A stretch of 64,000 nucleotides of DNA from JAMZMI01 sp039944535 (GCA_039944535.1 JBDUYP010000004.1:310001-374000); one strand, 5' to 3'. Positions 9,429-19,877 are shown, numbered from the stretch's first letter. Notes: generated by a model from the letters alone, not told the origin. Made by a program: numbers and translations.

Positions 9429-10937
9429 TTAATCAACATAAAAAGGGTTGCTATCCTCTTGCCCTTCTTCAGGGTGAAATGGAAACGTTTTGTTTATCTC
9501 ATGTTGTTCGTCTATAAGGGCACTCAGCGTGGCGACCATATCTGGCATAGAGCCAGATAAGTCATTTTGCTCAGTTGGGTCGTTCACTACATTATAGAGT
9601 TCTACTTTTGTTTGCTTTGGTTTCTTGACATTCAGTTTCACCAGTTTATAATCACCTTTCCTAACTGCTTGTCTTCCCCCTAGCTCATGAAATTCCCAAT
9701 AAAGAACATCGTGTGTTTCTTTTTGAGGTTGTCCCATGAGGGTTGGTAAAATGGAGATTCCATCGGTTTTAACATTCAGGGATGCACCTAGCAAATCAGC
9801 ATAGGTTGCATTCATATCCCAGAATGCACTCAACGTATTTGATTCTATACCTGCGGGAATTTTTCCGGGCATCTGGGCTATAAACGGCACTCTTACTCCC
9901 CCTTCATATAGGTCTCTTTTGTATCCTCGCAAACCGCTACTGCTATCAAAAAAGTCAGGGTCTGCACCACCTTCCTGATGAGGGCCATTATCACTTGTGA
10001 AAATCACCAATGTGTTTTCAGTAAGACCAAGCTCGTCCAGTTTATCCATAACCTGACCTACATATTCATCAATCCTGGTGACCATAGCCGCAAAGTGAGC
10101 ACGTGGTTCTGGTTGTGAACAATACTTACCAATGACCATGTTGGGGCCGTAATCTCCCCCTTCTGATGCCACGTATGGTTCTCCTGGGTTATCTTTAAAT
10201 AGTTCTTGATAATACTCAAGTATAGAATCCTGAGGCGCTATGATTTCGGCATGAGGCCCTACATAAGGCAAAAACAAGTAGAATGATGAATCTTTATTTG
10301 TCTCTATAAACTCCAGTGCTTTTTCATGTATGACATCCTGAGCGTAGGTGACTGTGTTGGTCAGATCATTGCCAGGAAGCATGACTTTCTCCTGATTATC
10401 CCACAAATGATCTGGGTAGTATCTATGTGCCTCACGTTGACAATTGTAGCCATAGAATTCATTAAAACCCTGATTGGTTGCATCGCCACTGGTACCGATA
10501 AATCCTAAACCCCACTTACCAAAGGCTCCTGTTGCGTAACCTTTGGACTTGAAAAATTTGGCTGTGGTGAGGAGCGTATCGGGCATTGGCTCCTGCCCCT
10601 CAGGAAAATACTCTTTGTTTCCTCTGATGGGAGCATGTCCCGTGTGAAGACCTGTAAGCAAAGAAGACCTGGAGGGAGCACAAACTGTGCTCCCCGAGTA
10701 GTGAAAATTTAGCTTAACTCCTTTACTCGCAAGCCGGTCTATATTTGGTGTTTTTATGTACTGCTGTCCGTAGCAACCAAGATCTCCATAACCGAGATCA
10801 TCGGCTAATATGTAAATCACATTGGGTTTTGTAGGACTGGTCGTTTTTTCAGAGTTTGACGGGCTGCAACCAAAAAGTGTCAAACCAACGCTGATCCCAG
10901 ATAAAACTATGGAAATATGTTTTTTAAAGTATGTCAT
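9429..10937 (-). CDS. Family S1 sulfatase, lipoprotein (type C, paired with 25812-27227)
   Basis: 502-residue sulfatase with lipobox (LFGC, Cys24). The metal motif D-D-L-G-Y-G-D lies near residues 46-52 and the active site C-A-P-S-R begins at Cys86, followed by T-G-L-H-T-G-H-A-P-I-R-G-N. The second metal motif is S-D-N-G-P-H. The same T-G-L-H-T-G-H-x-P-x-R-G-N and F-Y-G-(Y/F)-N runs occur in the sulfatase at 25812, so these two are one subfamily. The gene lies 6 nt after the surface lipoprotein gene and 9 nt before the GH2 gene, so it belongs to the SusCD operon. Substrate position unknown. Confidence 0.93.
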   Translation of the reverse strand: MTYFKKHISIVLSGISVGLTLFGCSPSNSEKTTSPTKPNVIYILADDLGYGDLGCYGQQYIKTPNIDRLASKGVKLNFHYSGSTVCAPSRSSLLTGLHTGHAPIRGNKEYFPEGQEPMPDTLLTTAKFFKSKGYATGAFGKWGLGFIGTSGDATNQGFNEFYGYNCQREAHRYYPDHLWDNQEKVMLPGNDLTNTVTYAQDVIHEKALEFIETNKDSSFYLFLPYVGPHAEIIAPQDSILEYYQELFKDNPGEPYVASEGGDYGPNMVIGKYCSQPEPRAHFAAMVTRIDEYVGQVMDKLDELGLTENTLVIFTSDNGPHQEGGADPDFFDSSSGLRGYKRDLYEGGVRVPFIAQMPGKIPAGIESNTLSAFWDMNATYADLLGASLNVKTDGISILPTLMGQPQKETHDVLYWEFHELGGRQAVRKGDYKLVKLNVKKPKQTKVELYNVVNDPTEQNDLSGSMPDMVATLSALIDEQHEINKTFPFHPEEGQEDSNPFYVD

Positions 10938-10943
10938 TAATAA

Positions 10944-12380
10944 TTAGTTAACCGTTACCCCGACTTTGTAAATAGTGCGGAGGCTAAATGCGTTATTGTA
11001 AGTGATGCTATCTGTAGGCAGGTCAAAAGACCGATCTACGAAATAAGTTTTTCTCAGATTATCAAGCTCAAAAGATCCCGGGTTACTTTCATACTCCAGA
11101 TAGTAGGCACTGAAATCATTTTGACTAACTCCGGATGTTTGAACTCCTCCCTGTTCGATGCTCACACTCGGAGTGCCTTCTGCTTCTGAAACCGTAAAAA
11201 CCGGCTTCAAAGCTCTCACCCAATTCCTTTCCGTAAGTCCTTCTGGCATATTCTCGCTGGGAAGCTCTATGTCTATGAAATATGTGGCGGGATTTCCGGC
11301 AGTCTTAAGGCTCACTTCACCCGAAACGCCTTCTATGGTAAATGATTCAAAAAATGGTAGTTCAAGCGCTTTGATATAGACTTCTGAACTAATGGAGAAA
11401 ATATCTTCATAACCCTCCTGATTAAATTCAAAATCGAACTTTACGATATCTGAAAAATCAAGAGCCTGACTTCCCGATTCGAATGCCGCTCCTTCATGCG
11501 TCAGTACGGTTTCGTTAGGATAGATAAGCGTAAACTCTGGAGTAATAGATGTGATATCCTGGCTACTGCTGACAGGTGCTGTCATGAAAAAGATTTGATC
11601 CTTAGACGGATGAACCCGATTCAATGCCGCCACATCGTTGAGTTTGAACTCGCCGAACTCTGGTATCTCCAGCACGCTGACCAAATACTCATTTTCATCA
11701 CCATTGGCCGGCTCAACAGTATATTTTATAGGTCTAAACCTTTCTTCAAAATTCACGTGCACCACCGGATCTCCTTTGCTGTAATTCTGGTTTTTTTCGA
11801 TGCTTATGTCAGCCGAGGCAGAAGCTACTGATATGTTTGGAATCAGGGGTATTTCAGAGCGATTGGAGTATCCGAAATGTCTATAATTCAACATTGGAAC
11901 CAAGATCTCATTATCCGAATTAGGAATGCTCTCTACTGCATAAAAGGATGAGGTGGTGTTACTGCTACGAATAAACTGACCGATACTGGAGTAAGTAATC
12001 TTGTTAATTGTATTCATGGTATCCAGCACGGTGATATTCTTGGAGGATACACTCTCCTTGATCTGACCATCGGCATAAGAACTAACTACAAAAGTAACGG
12101 TAAAAACCCCTGGAGTGGAATAGGAAAATGTAGCATCCCCGTTTTGATTTCCAGGAATTCCCTCATCGCCCTGATCTTTTAAAGCATAGTTACTTCCTTC
12201 TTCTCCTGTATATATGGTGAAAAATTCACCCGAACCGGTATTTTCTAAACTGACGACTTCAAACGTATTGACTGTGCTATTACTCAGTTTAAATGACGAA
12301 ACCGGATTCAAATCATCGTCATACTCCTGACAGCCAAAAAGAACAATCAGTCCTAAAAAATATATATTCAATTTCTTCAT
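10944..12380 (-). CDS. Surface lipoprotein after SusD, candidate glycan-binding protein
   Basis: 478-residue lipoprotein (lipobox VLFGC, Cys17). ATG 12380 is taken as the start; the codon before it is GTG. The region following the lipid anchor (about residues 25-115) is a PKD-like beta-sandwich, recognised by a segment about T-F-S-Y-S-T-P-G-V-F-T-V-T-F. The rest is beta-rich with no enzyme motif I can recognise. Position directly after susD, before the degradative enzymes, and the mix of an N-terminal Ig-type domain with an unrecognised C-terminal part fit the surface glycan-binding proteins (SGBP, SusE/F-like) of PULs. Binding function is inferred from position; the sequence alone does not show it. 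Confidence 0.8.
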   Translation of the reverse strand: MKKLNIYFLGLIVLFGCQEYDDDLNPVSSFKLSNSTVNTFEVVSLENTGSGEFFTIYTGEEGSNYALKDQGDEGIPGNQNGDATFSYSTPGVFTVTFVVSSYADGQIKESVSSKNITVLDTMNTINKITYSSIGQFIRSSNTTSSFYAVESIPNSDNEILVPMLNYRHFGYSNRSEIPLIPNISVASASADISIEKNQNYSKGDPVVHVNFEERFRPIKYTVEPANGDENEYLVSVLEIPEFGEFKLNDVAALNRVHPSKDQIFFMTAPVSSSQDITSITPEFTLIYPNETVLTHEGAAFESGSQALDFSDIVKFDFEFNQEGYEDIFSISSEVYIKALELPFFESFTIEGVSGEVSLKTAGNPATYFIDIELPSENMPEGLTERNWVRALKPVFTVSEAEGTPSVSIEQGGVQTSGVSQNDFSAYYLEYESNPGSFELDNLRKTYFVDRSFDLPTDSITYNNAFSLRTIYKVGVTVN

Positions 12381-12396
12381 CACTAATCTCTTGTTT

Positions 12397-14088
12397 TTAA
12401 TAACCAGGGTTCTGAACTATGACTCCACCAGAAGCATCTATCTCTGAAAGTGGAATAGGAAGCAACTCACTTACGCCTTTGACAAACTCTTTTCTATACT
12501 CTGCCTCCACTACACCGTTGAAACTTGCGTAAGCCGACTGTGCCTGATCTGTTCTTACCAAATCCCAGAACCTGTCGAATTCAAAGCATAATTCTATACG
12601 ACGCTCTCTCCAGATCCTGGTTCGCGTATCGAGGTAATTTGACAGTCCATAATTAGCCGGATCGGTAGAGGAAGACACACGCGGGTCTCCTGCATTGACA
12701 ATATTTCTGGCTCTCGTACGCACTTTATTCACTTCTTCAATTGCTGCAATTTGATTTCCCGTCTCATTCAAAGCCTCGGCATATAACAGCACCACATCTG
12801 CATATCGCATAATGGTGAAGTTTTTCACGTTGGCTCTTTCTGTGTTGAGCGTGTACCATTTGTAGCAGGATGTCTTATCTGGAAATGGAGGGTTCCCTAC
12901 CACACTACCATCGGGCAGGGTGGTTCCGCTTGTCATCACACTAATGCTGGATCTTGGATCTGATATGAAATTGGATGCAAAAGCTTTGGTCGGCTGTAAA
13001 ATATTGCTGGCATTCACACCAGTATGAAACGGAGAGCTCAGGTTTACAGAGTTATCAGAAAGCACAACATGGTTTACCTCAAAGACTGATTCTGATGAAA
13101 AATCTGCAGACTCCCGGTTCAGATATGCGTATTGAAAGTTAAGGTCATATGAATTGTTTGCATCGCCCATTCCGGCGGATATCCCGGTAAGGAACTCCTC
13201 ATCAGTCAGATGATCATAAACCAATTCTTGTTTTATTCTCTCAAGCTCGGAAGCATCATCTTCATAAAGTTCCTCAAAATTAAGGATGTCAGTGGCCTGC
13301 ATTAAAGTCTGGGTTCTACTTACGATATGATCGCCAACTTCTTTAGCCTGCAGCCATTTTTCGCTACCATCGCCCGGTGTGGCCTGATATACCAGAACTT
13401 TTAACAGCATAGACCATACGGCTCCTTCGGTGATTTTGCCCAGGAGTCCTACATCTGTACCTCCTACTTGCCTCCTGTCCAAAGCAATCGCTGCTTCTCT
13501 GAGATCCTTTTCGATGTACTTGTAGACTTCCTCTACAGTACTTCTCGGCTGAATAAAATTATCTTCATCACCGCTGAGAGTAAGCACTTCCGGTTTGATG
13601 GGAACAGCTCCATAGGTTCTTACAAGATTGAAATAGAAAAATGCTCGGAAAAACTTAGCCTCACCGATCATGATCCTTAGATTTTCACGGCTGGTTTCGA
13701 TGTTGTTGCTATCAAAAACCCTAAGATCGCTCGCATTGGCAATAACCTGATTGGCTCGAAAAATACCGGTGTAGTTGGCACTCCAAAAATTGCTAACCAG
13801 TGGGTGGAGAGAATTTTGCTCCATATTAAAGAGCTCAGCATTCTGAGAGAATCGCTGGGTTTCTACCACAACCATGTTGTCACCACGCCCTGTGCCTATA
13901 TAAGCATAAGACAACTGAAAATTGGAACGTGTGAGTGTTTCGTAAACAGCATTTACACCCAATTGAACCTCGTTCAGACTACTATAAAATTCACTCGCTA
14001 CAGGATTTCCTAATGGTTCTTCATCTAAAAACTCACAAGAACTTGCAGCAAGAAATATGATTATAAATACTTTAATTACCTGTTTCAT
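12397..14088 (-). CDS. susD: SusD/RagB-family outer-membrane glycan-binding lipoprotein
   Basis: 563-residue SusD homologue starting at ATG 14088, which leaves a 4-nt gap after susC and puts the lipobox Cys at residue 18 (A-S-S-C). The alternative upstream start at 14109 would overlap susC. Typical SusD features are seen: the helical TPR-like core with G-E-A-K-F-F-R-A-F-F-Y-F-N-L-V-R-T-Y-G (about residues 135-155), A-D-V-V-L-L-Y-A-E-A-L-N-E (about 430), and the C-terminal W-R-E-R-R-I-E-L-C-F-E-F-D-R-F-W-D-L segment. SusD forms a lid on the SusC transporter and captures oligosaccharides at the cell surface. Pairing with susC is fixed by adjacency. Confidence 0.97.
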   Translation of the reverse strand: MKQVIKVFIIIFLAASSCEFLDEEPLGNPVASEFYSSLNEVQLGVNAVYETLTRSNFQLSYAYIGTGRGDNMVVVETQRFSQNAELFNMEQNSLHPLVSNFWSANYTGIFRANQVIANASDLRVFDSNNIETSRENLRIMIGEAKFFRAFFYFNLVRTYGAVPIKPEVLTLSGDEDNFIQPRSTVEEVYKYIEKDLREAAIALDRRQVGGTDVGLLGKITEGAVWSMLLKVLVYQATPGDGSEKWLQAKEVGDHIVSRTQTLMQATDILNFEELYEDDASELERIKQELVYDHLTDEEFLTGISAGMGDANNSYDLNFQYAYLNRESADFSSESVFEVNHVVLSDNSVNLSSPFHTGVNASNILQPTKAFASNFISDPRSSISVMTSGTTLPDGSVVGNPPFPDKTSCYKWYTLNTERANVKNFTIMRYADVVLLYAEALNETGNQIAAIEEVNKVRTRARNIVNAGDPRVSSSTDPANYGLSNYLDTRTRIWRERRIELCFEFDRFWDLVRTDQAQSAYASFNGVVEAEYRKEFVKGVSELLPIPLSEIDASGGVIVQNPGY

Positions 14089-14092
14089 ATTA

Positions 14093-17000
14093 CTAAAAAT
14101 TGAAATCAATACCCATCAAATACAACCTACCCTGCGGATAACTACCGTAATCAATACCCGCTGAAGTACCGTTTCCTCCCACTTCAGGATCAAATCCTTC
14201 ATACTTGGTAAATGTTAGCAGATTCTGAGCCGATACATAAACTCTCATGGAGCTGAGGTTTAAACGACTGAGTACCGGATCAGGAAATGTATAACCTAAC
14301 TGTACATTTTTAACTCTGAGATAAGACGCATCCTCCACGTAAAAATCTGATTGATATCGATAGCTCTCATCATTGCTAGAAGCGGTAGCTCTTGGTAAAG
14401 TAGGATTGGTATTGCCTCCATCGTAAGTATTGGCTATATCAGCTGGTACATCTACTCCTTCAAAATCCAACTCGGTAGTCCAAATCTTGGTGAGCATGCT
14501 ACTCAAACCTGTGGTACCATTATACCCATGCGTATGATAACGCAGTACGTTAAACACCGAGTTACCGTACACTCCCTGAAGTTGTGTTACAAAATCAAAG
14601 TTTTTATATCCCAGGGTAATGACTCCTCCATATGTAACCTTCGGAATGGGGCTACCTAAGAATGTTCGGTCATCAGATGTGAATTGTCCGTCATTGTTAA
14701 GGTCTTTAAAAATAAAATTTCCATCCTCATCAAGGCCATCAGTGACATACCCAAAATACGAACCTATTGGTCTTCCCACTACTGTTTTGGTCACAAAACC
14801 CATATCTACTGGAATTGCATTGTTTACCTGAGCACCAAATACAGGATCATTGTTTACGCCCAATTCTTCTACCCTATTGATCAGATAAGTGGCATTTCCT
14901 GATATATCGTAAGTAAAGTCACCCACTGCATTTTTATAGTTCATGGTGAGCTCTATCCCATCGTTGATCACTTCTCCTATATTTCTTCTTGGAGTGGAGG
15001 AAAATCCTACGGATTGTGGAACCGGCACATTGAGTAGCATGTCGTAGGTCTGTCTGCGAAAAGCATCTGCCGTGATGAACAGGTGACCGAAAAGATCAAA
15101 GTCCATACCTATATTGTAAGATCTGGTACGCTCCCAGGATATATCCGAGTTTCCCACTTCGATTGCGGCATATCCAGCATAGTAGTTGAGGTTGTCATCC
15201 GAACCATAAGGATAAAAAATGGATGAATTATTATAAGAAGTAACAAGGCTTGTCACACTTTCATAATTACCAATTCTGTTGTTACCCAGAACTCCATAGC
15301 TCAACCTAAGTTTACCATTTTGCAGAAATTCACTTCCCGGCAAAAGGTCATCTGAGAAGACCCATGCTACCGATGCGGATGGAAAGTAGCCCCACCTATT
15401 TCCTTTTGAAAAACGAGACGAGCCATCAGCTCTCACATTTAATTGGAAAATGTACTTGTTTTCAATGCTATAGTTTGAGCGAAACACCACCCCCATCTGA
15501 CTCCATTCTGAGGAATTTCCTGCCACATTCAACGAATTGAAAGCGTTTGCGAGGTATGCCGATGATTCGTTTCGTCCAAGAGGGCTGGCTCCATTGGCAG
15601 TCACGGTATTGTACTCCTGATGCTCCAGCGAAAATGCTCCCGTAAGAGAAAGGTTATTGTTACCGTTCTTTTTGTTGTAAGACATCACCTGCTCCCATAA
15701 CCACTTGTTGGTAGATGTCTGAACTTCGGTTATTTCCGCAAAAGTGTTAGGACTAAGCGTTTGCTCCACAGCTGTTCCTGGTTTAGAAAAGGTGTGCTTG
15801 TCGGTTCTGTTTTGGTCAATACTAAAGCGGGAGGTGAACTTCAAATCAGAAAGGATTTTATAGTCAAAAAACAGCTTGGCTTGCAGATTATTGATATCTC
15901 TTTCATCCACATTATCACGAGCCTTACTTAAGGCCGTATTGTTTGCAAACCCGTCTTCATCCAACAACTCTTTACTAGGTGCGTCGATCACCACCCTTCT
16001 AAACAGACTGTATTTAGACTGGGTGTCCTGAACATTGCGATCAGCATCACTATAAAGCAAATTGACCCTTAACTTCATCTTTTCAGACAGATTAAAAGAC
16101 AGGTCACTTAATACGTTTATTCGGGTAAAATCACTGTTAATGACCACACCCTTTTCATTAAAATAGTTGGAAGAAAACCTATAAGTGATGTTATCACTAC
16201 CTCCTGAAAATGAAACACTGTGCTGCTGACGGGTACCCGTTCTTGTGATCAAATCCAACCAATCATTATCTTCCGAAGTTTCGAGGTTTGAGAGTAGATT
16301 GGCCATATTTTGTGGGCTTCCTCCATTGGCCAGTCCAACAAGTTGGTAATACTCTCTCGTGTTCATGAGGTCTGGCTCGTTCCACAAATTTTGAAATCCG
16401 AATTGGGAGGATACGTTAATTTTTACGTCTCCCTTTTTTCCTTGTTTTGTCTGGATCACCACCACACCATTTGCAGCTCTGGACCCATACAAAGACGCCA
16501 CACTGGCATCTTTCATTATCTCTATACTTTTAATGTCATTTTGAGAGATGTAGCTGATATCATTCACCACTACACCATCTACCACATAAAGCGGAGAGGC
16601 ATCTCCTGTGATCGTGCCAACACCTCTGATTCGGATGGAGGTGGCAGCACCTGGTGATCCCGAATCTGGTGTTATTTGCACACCTGCTATTCTTCCTTGC
16701 AGCGCTTGAGACACATCAGATACGGCTATACTTTTGATATCTTCCATATCTACACTGCTTACAGCTCCTGTCAAATCACTTTTCCTGATTTCGCCGTAAC
16801 CAGTCACAATAACCTCATCAAGCGACTTTACATCCAGACCCAATGCGACATTGATCTCAGTTTGACCTGCAACAGCTATTTGTTGAGACACGTAACCAAC
16901 GAATGTTACATTGAGTATGTCGTCGGCTTTTACCCTGAGACTATAATTACCATCAAAATCGGTGACTGTTCCACTAGATGTGCCCTCGATCAAGACTGTG

Positions 17001-17134
17001 GCTCCTGGAAGTCCTTCATTGATCTCTCCGTCAATAATCCTACCAGATAGGATATATCCATCAGTATCTTGAGCCTGACCAATCAGAGCCATGAATATGA
17101 GGATGAGGAATAATTTAAATGCTTTCAACTGCAT
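14093..17134 (-). CDS. susC: SusC-family TonB-dependent outer-membrane transporter
   Basis: 1013-residue TonB-dependent transporter. The start is the only ATG before the signal peptide (MQLKAFKLFLILIFMALIG); the frame extends to a TTG at 17155. Domains in order: carboxypeptidase-like regulatory domain (about 25-100), TonB box region D-E-V-I-V-T-G-Y-G (about 105), plug with I-R-G-V-G-T and P-L-Y-V-V-D-G-V-V (about 120-225), then the beta-barrel to the C-terminal aromatic residue (F-N-F). It imports oligosaccharides captured by SusD with energy from TonB/ExbBD. A strong terminator lies only 29 nt before this start, which is odd for an operon head. The regulator upstream and the enzymes downstream identify this as the core of the PUL. 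Confidence 0.97.
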   Translation of the reverse strand: MQLKAFKLFLILIFMALIGQAQDTDGYILSGRIIDGEINEGLPGATVLIEGTSSGTVTDFDGNYSLRVKADDILNVTFVGYVSQQIAVAGQTEINVALGLDVKSLDEVIVTGYGEIRKSDLTGAVSSVDMEDIKSIAVSDVSQALQGRIAGVQITPDSGSPGAATSIRIRGVGTITGDASPLYVVDGVVVNDISYISQNDIKSIEIMKDASVASLYGSRAANGVVVIQTKQGKKGDVKINVSSQFGFQNLWNEPDLMNTREYYQLVGLANGGSPQNMANLLSNLETSEDNDWLDLITRTGTRQQHSVSFSGGSDNITYRFSSNYFNEKGVVINSDFTRINVLSDLSFNLSEKMKLRVNLLYSDADRNVQDTQSKYSLFRRVVIDAPSKELLDEDGFANNTALSKARDNVDERDINNLQAKLFFDYKILSDLKFTSRFSIDQNRTDKHTFSKPGTAVEQTLSPNTFAEITEVQTSTNKWLWEQVMSYNKKNGNNNLSLTGAFSLEHQEYNTVTANGASPLGRNESSAYLANAFNSLNVAGNSSEWSQMGVVFRSNYSIENKYIFQLNVRADGSSRFSKGNRWGYFPSASVAWVFSDDLLPGSEFLQNGKLRLSYGVLGNNRIGNYESVTSLVTSYNNSSIFYPYGSDDNLNYYAGYAAIEVGNSDISWERTRSYNIGMDFDLFGHLFITADAFRRQTYDMLLNVPVPQSVGFSSTPRRNIGEVINDGIELTMNYKNAVGDFTYDISGNATYLINRVEELGVNNDPVFGAQVNNAIPVDMGFVTKTVVGRPIGSYFGYVTDGLDEDGNFIFKDLNNDGQFTSDDRTFLGSPIPKVTYGGVITLGYKNFDFVTQLQGVYGNSVFNVLRYHTHGYNGTTGLSSMLTKIWTTELDFEGVDVPADIANTYDGGNTNPTLPRATASSNDESYRYQSDFYVEDASYLRVKNVQLGYTFPDPVLSRLNLSSMRVYVSAQNLLTFTKYEGFDPEVGGNGTSAGIDYGSYPQGRLYLMGIDFNF

Positions 17135-17162
17135 ACAAGTACTGTCAAACTTCAACTAAATA

Positions 17163-17200
17163 AAAAAATTACAAGCTGCCACGAAGACAGCTTGTAATAC
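17163..17200 (-). terminator. Intrinsic terminator between ELWxTDGT gene and susC
   Basis: Perfect 11-bp inverted repeat (17168-17178 with 17188-17198, stem ATTACAAGCTG, 9-nt loop). Reading in the gene direction (minus strand), the 3' arm is followed at once by a run of about seven T. It sits 11 nt after the stop of the upstream gene and 29 nt before the susC ATG. Confidence 0.85.
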
Positions 17201-17210
17201 AACTCACTCT

Positions 17211-19787
17211 TTACTTGATAATTAATTTTGAACTACCCACAACTTCTCCATTGGAAGTGCTAGTAGATATTGAATAGATTCCTGCTTCCAGGTTTGCTAC
17301 GCTAATTTCAGTAACACCTAAATCGATGCTTCTTTGAAGCACAGTTCTACCAGCCATATCAACCAAAGTGATAGTAAGGCCTTTATCTCCGGCGTTGTTA
17401 ATGTTGATAATGCCATTCGTGGCAGGATTCGGGTACACGTTTAGATACTCCGCAAACTGAATAGACAATGGCACCTCATAAGTTACCGTACGCGTTTCTG
17501 ATTCGCTAGATGCTCCCTGCACGTCAGTAGCTACTGCTTTGATCACTGCAGTTCCTTCTGCATCCAGACCTTCCCACTCAAAACCATATGGCGCTTCACT
17601 ATCAGTGAAAATCAAGTCGTCTCCATTGAAGAATTCAACTACAAGTCCATCTATTTCATCACTTGCCGTAGCAGCCACTTCGATAGATTCACCCACCTCA
17701 ACTATAGTATTGTCTGTAGGTAATGTTATACTAACTGAAGGAGGTGTGTTTCCAACGATCAAAACATCTACGGGCATTGAAAAAGATGAGTCATTGGCAT
17801 CATATGCAACCGCAGTTATTCTTGTAGGCTCACCTTCCACCCCTGCAGGAATATTTTCCCAGGAAAGGGCATAGTCTCCTTCGGTAGTTGTACCAATCAG
17901 CTGCCATGTGTTGAAATAATCTCCTGTGTAATATTCTACTTTGGTAATAGCATCTCCTTCAGGATCATCCAAATTCACAGCAATTGAAACTGTAGAACCT
18001 TCAACAAGCGTAGCACCATTTTCCGGGCTAGAGATTGTAGCCATCGGTGCTGCATTTAAGTATTCATTAGCTCCAATTTGAACTGCTGGTCCAACTGCTT
18101 TCGGGTCTGCAGTAGTTTCGGATTTGGTTAGTCCATCATCAAAAACAGCCAACGTACCTGATATGGTTGAGAAAATAAGGTTACCGTTCACTTCCTCAAG
18201 GTTTTTTTGAAGTTGTTGGTTGAACCCGTCCACATCATCGAAAACTTTGTAAATCAGATATTGATCTTGCTTAGAAAGGTTGTCCAATTCTGGTACCTCT
18301 GGATCTGATCCATCTCCCGCAATATCAAGCGCCCAAATATCGTAGCTACTTTGGCTTCCTCCCGTATTCGCTGTGAAGTACATCCTGCCGTTCACGATTG
18401 TTTTATTTCTTGGAAATGAGCTCGTTCCTGTTCCAGGATAGATATCTGCTATCAACTCAACACTGTCAGTTTCCGGGTTATATGCTCCTAACTCTTGTGC
18501 AGATCGTGGATTAGTCTCTGTAGACCTGGAAGCGAAATTGGCTTTAAAGAATAGTTTTCCATCAAAAACAAAATAGTCATCAGGAAATGAGCTTCTTTCT
18601 TGTGTATCAAATGGAGCGATATCAAAAGCAAGTTCTACACCCTGATTTCCACCAAGTAGATTATTAATTCTTAACAGCTCGGTACCCACACCTATACTTC
18701 CACGGAAATAAACTTTGTTATCGAATATTGCTGGGTTAGCAGCACCAGAATTGGTTGTTGTATTAGCCTCACTACCAGGAGCAGGGTTGATGTCTTGTAA
18801 AAGGTAAGTTCCTTTTGTAGTACCATCTGTCACCCAGTAATTGTTATCTAGTGTAGTTAGATCATCCTGACCATTCCATTCGCCGGGGGTTTTAGCTCTG
18901 AAGATAACCTGCTCTTCGTTTGCTGTTAGCAGCCACTGTATGTTAGAGTTGTCTGTTGGAGGGTTGATATCAACCAGCATTTTAGTACCCCAAGGCTCAG
19001 GAGTACCATTGGTCACCCATATTTCTTCTCCTACGATAAGTTCTGTCTCACCATCTACACCAACTACACGATCAGAGGCTCCTCCGAAGATTGCCAGGGT
19101 ATCACCTATTACCTGGAAGTGGCTATAAGTTTCCTCTCCATCCATACCGGTAGTTTTTGGCTGAACACCTTCCAAATTATCTGCAGATAGTTTTCGAGTA
19201 CCCTCTGGGGTTCCGTTTGAATACCACAATTGCTGGCGAGTCTTACCGTCTCCATAGTCCGCAGAATTGGCATCTACGGCAGCAAAAAGAAAACCATCTT
19301 TAAAAGCAGTAAGTGTGTTTGGCTCAGAACTGGCTTCACCTGCAAACAAATCAGCAAGCAGAGTGGTCCCAGCTTCGGTACCGTCTGTAACCCAAATTTC
19401 TGTTCCCTCAGCTACCGTAGTGGCAGTGAAGTAAACAGAACCACCAATTCCTATAAGGTTAGCTGGGAGCGAACCAGCAGATCCAGGGTTGATGTCTTTG
19501 ATCATTTTTGTTCCCTCTCTTGTTCCATCTGTCACCCATAATTCATCTCCTGATGTTTCATTATAAGCTGTGAAGTAATAGTTACCTTCATAAGAAAGAG
19601 CTTGTCTTCCGCTATAATTTTTAGCTCCCCCTCTTCTACCATCACTGGTCACAGAATCTGCCAGTGTTGTTAGAGCGGTGGCTGTTCCATACTCATCAGA
19701 TAAACTCTGAACATTCTCATATTCCTGCGCGAAACTTTCAAAGAAAGTCAGCAGAATCAAAAAGCACATTGTAAAAAGTTGTTTCAT
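17211..19787 (-). CDS. Secreted ELWxTDGT-repeat protein with Ig-like domains and T9SS sorting domain
   Basis: 858 residues with a signal peptide (ends S-F-A-Q, about residue 20). The first 550 residues hold repeated E-(L/I)-W-V-T-D-G-T-x-x-G-T motifs (first copies near residues 80 and 130), the hyalin-like ELWxxDGT repeat that probably folds as a beta-propeller. Two Ig-like domains follow (about 590-780), with the T-P-P-S-V-S-I-T-L-P motif of Big_9/cadherin-like domains. The last 80 residues are a type A T9SS sorting domain (V-Y-P-N-P-A-T-N-G). No catalytic motif is evident. The protein is probably exposed on the surface or released. It lies between the regulator and susC, but a terminator separates it from susC. 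A role in substrate binding is inferred; relatives of its propeller front also occur in the large enzymes at 35976 and 48512. Confidence 0.88.
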   Translation of the reverse strand: MKQLFTMCFLILLTFFESFAQEYENVQSLSDEYGTATALTTLADSVTSDGRRGGAKNYSGRQALSYEGNYYFTAYNETSGDELWVTDGTREGTKMIKDINPGSAGSLPANLIGIGGSVYFTATTVAEGTEIWVTDGTEAGTTLLADLFAGEASSEPNTLTAFKDGFLFAAVDANSADYGDGKTRQQLWYSNGTPEGTRKLSADNLEGVQPKTTGMDGEETYSHFQVIGDTLAIFGGASDRVVGVDGETELIVGEEIWVTNGTPEPWGTKMLVDINPPTDNSNIQWLLTANEEQVIFRAKTPGEWNGQDDLTTLDNNYWVTDGTTKGTYLLQDINPAPGSEANTTTNSGAANPAIFDNKVYFRGSIGVGTELLRINNLLGGNQGVELAFDIAPFDTQERSSFPDDYFVFDGKLFFKANFASRSTETNPRSAQELGAYNPETDSVELIADIYPGTGTSSFPRNKTIVNGRMYFTANTGGSQSSYDIWALDIAGDGSDPEVPELDNLSKQDQYLIYKVFDDVDGFNQQLQKNLEEVNGNLIFSTISGTLAVFDDGLTKSETTADPKAVGPAVQIGANEYLNAAPMATISSPENGATLVEGSTVSIAVNLDDPEGDAITKVEYYTGDYFNTWQLIGTTTEGDYALSWENIPAGVEGEPTRITAVAYDANDSSFSMPVDVLIVGNTPPSVSITLPTDNTIVEVGESIEVAATASDEIDGLVVEFFNGDDLIFTDSEAPYGFEWEGLDAEGTAVIKAVATDVQGASSESETRTVTYEVPLSIQFAEYLNVYPNPATNGIININNAGDKGLTITLVDMAGRTVLQRSIDLGVTEISVANLEAGIYSISTSTSNGEVVGSSKLIIK

Positions 19788-19877
19788 AATTGGTTTCTGT
19801 TATTTTCAATAATAAAAGGTCAAACTGAGAATTTGATAAAAATCAAATCCAAACAAATCATTTAAATCTGAATGTCA

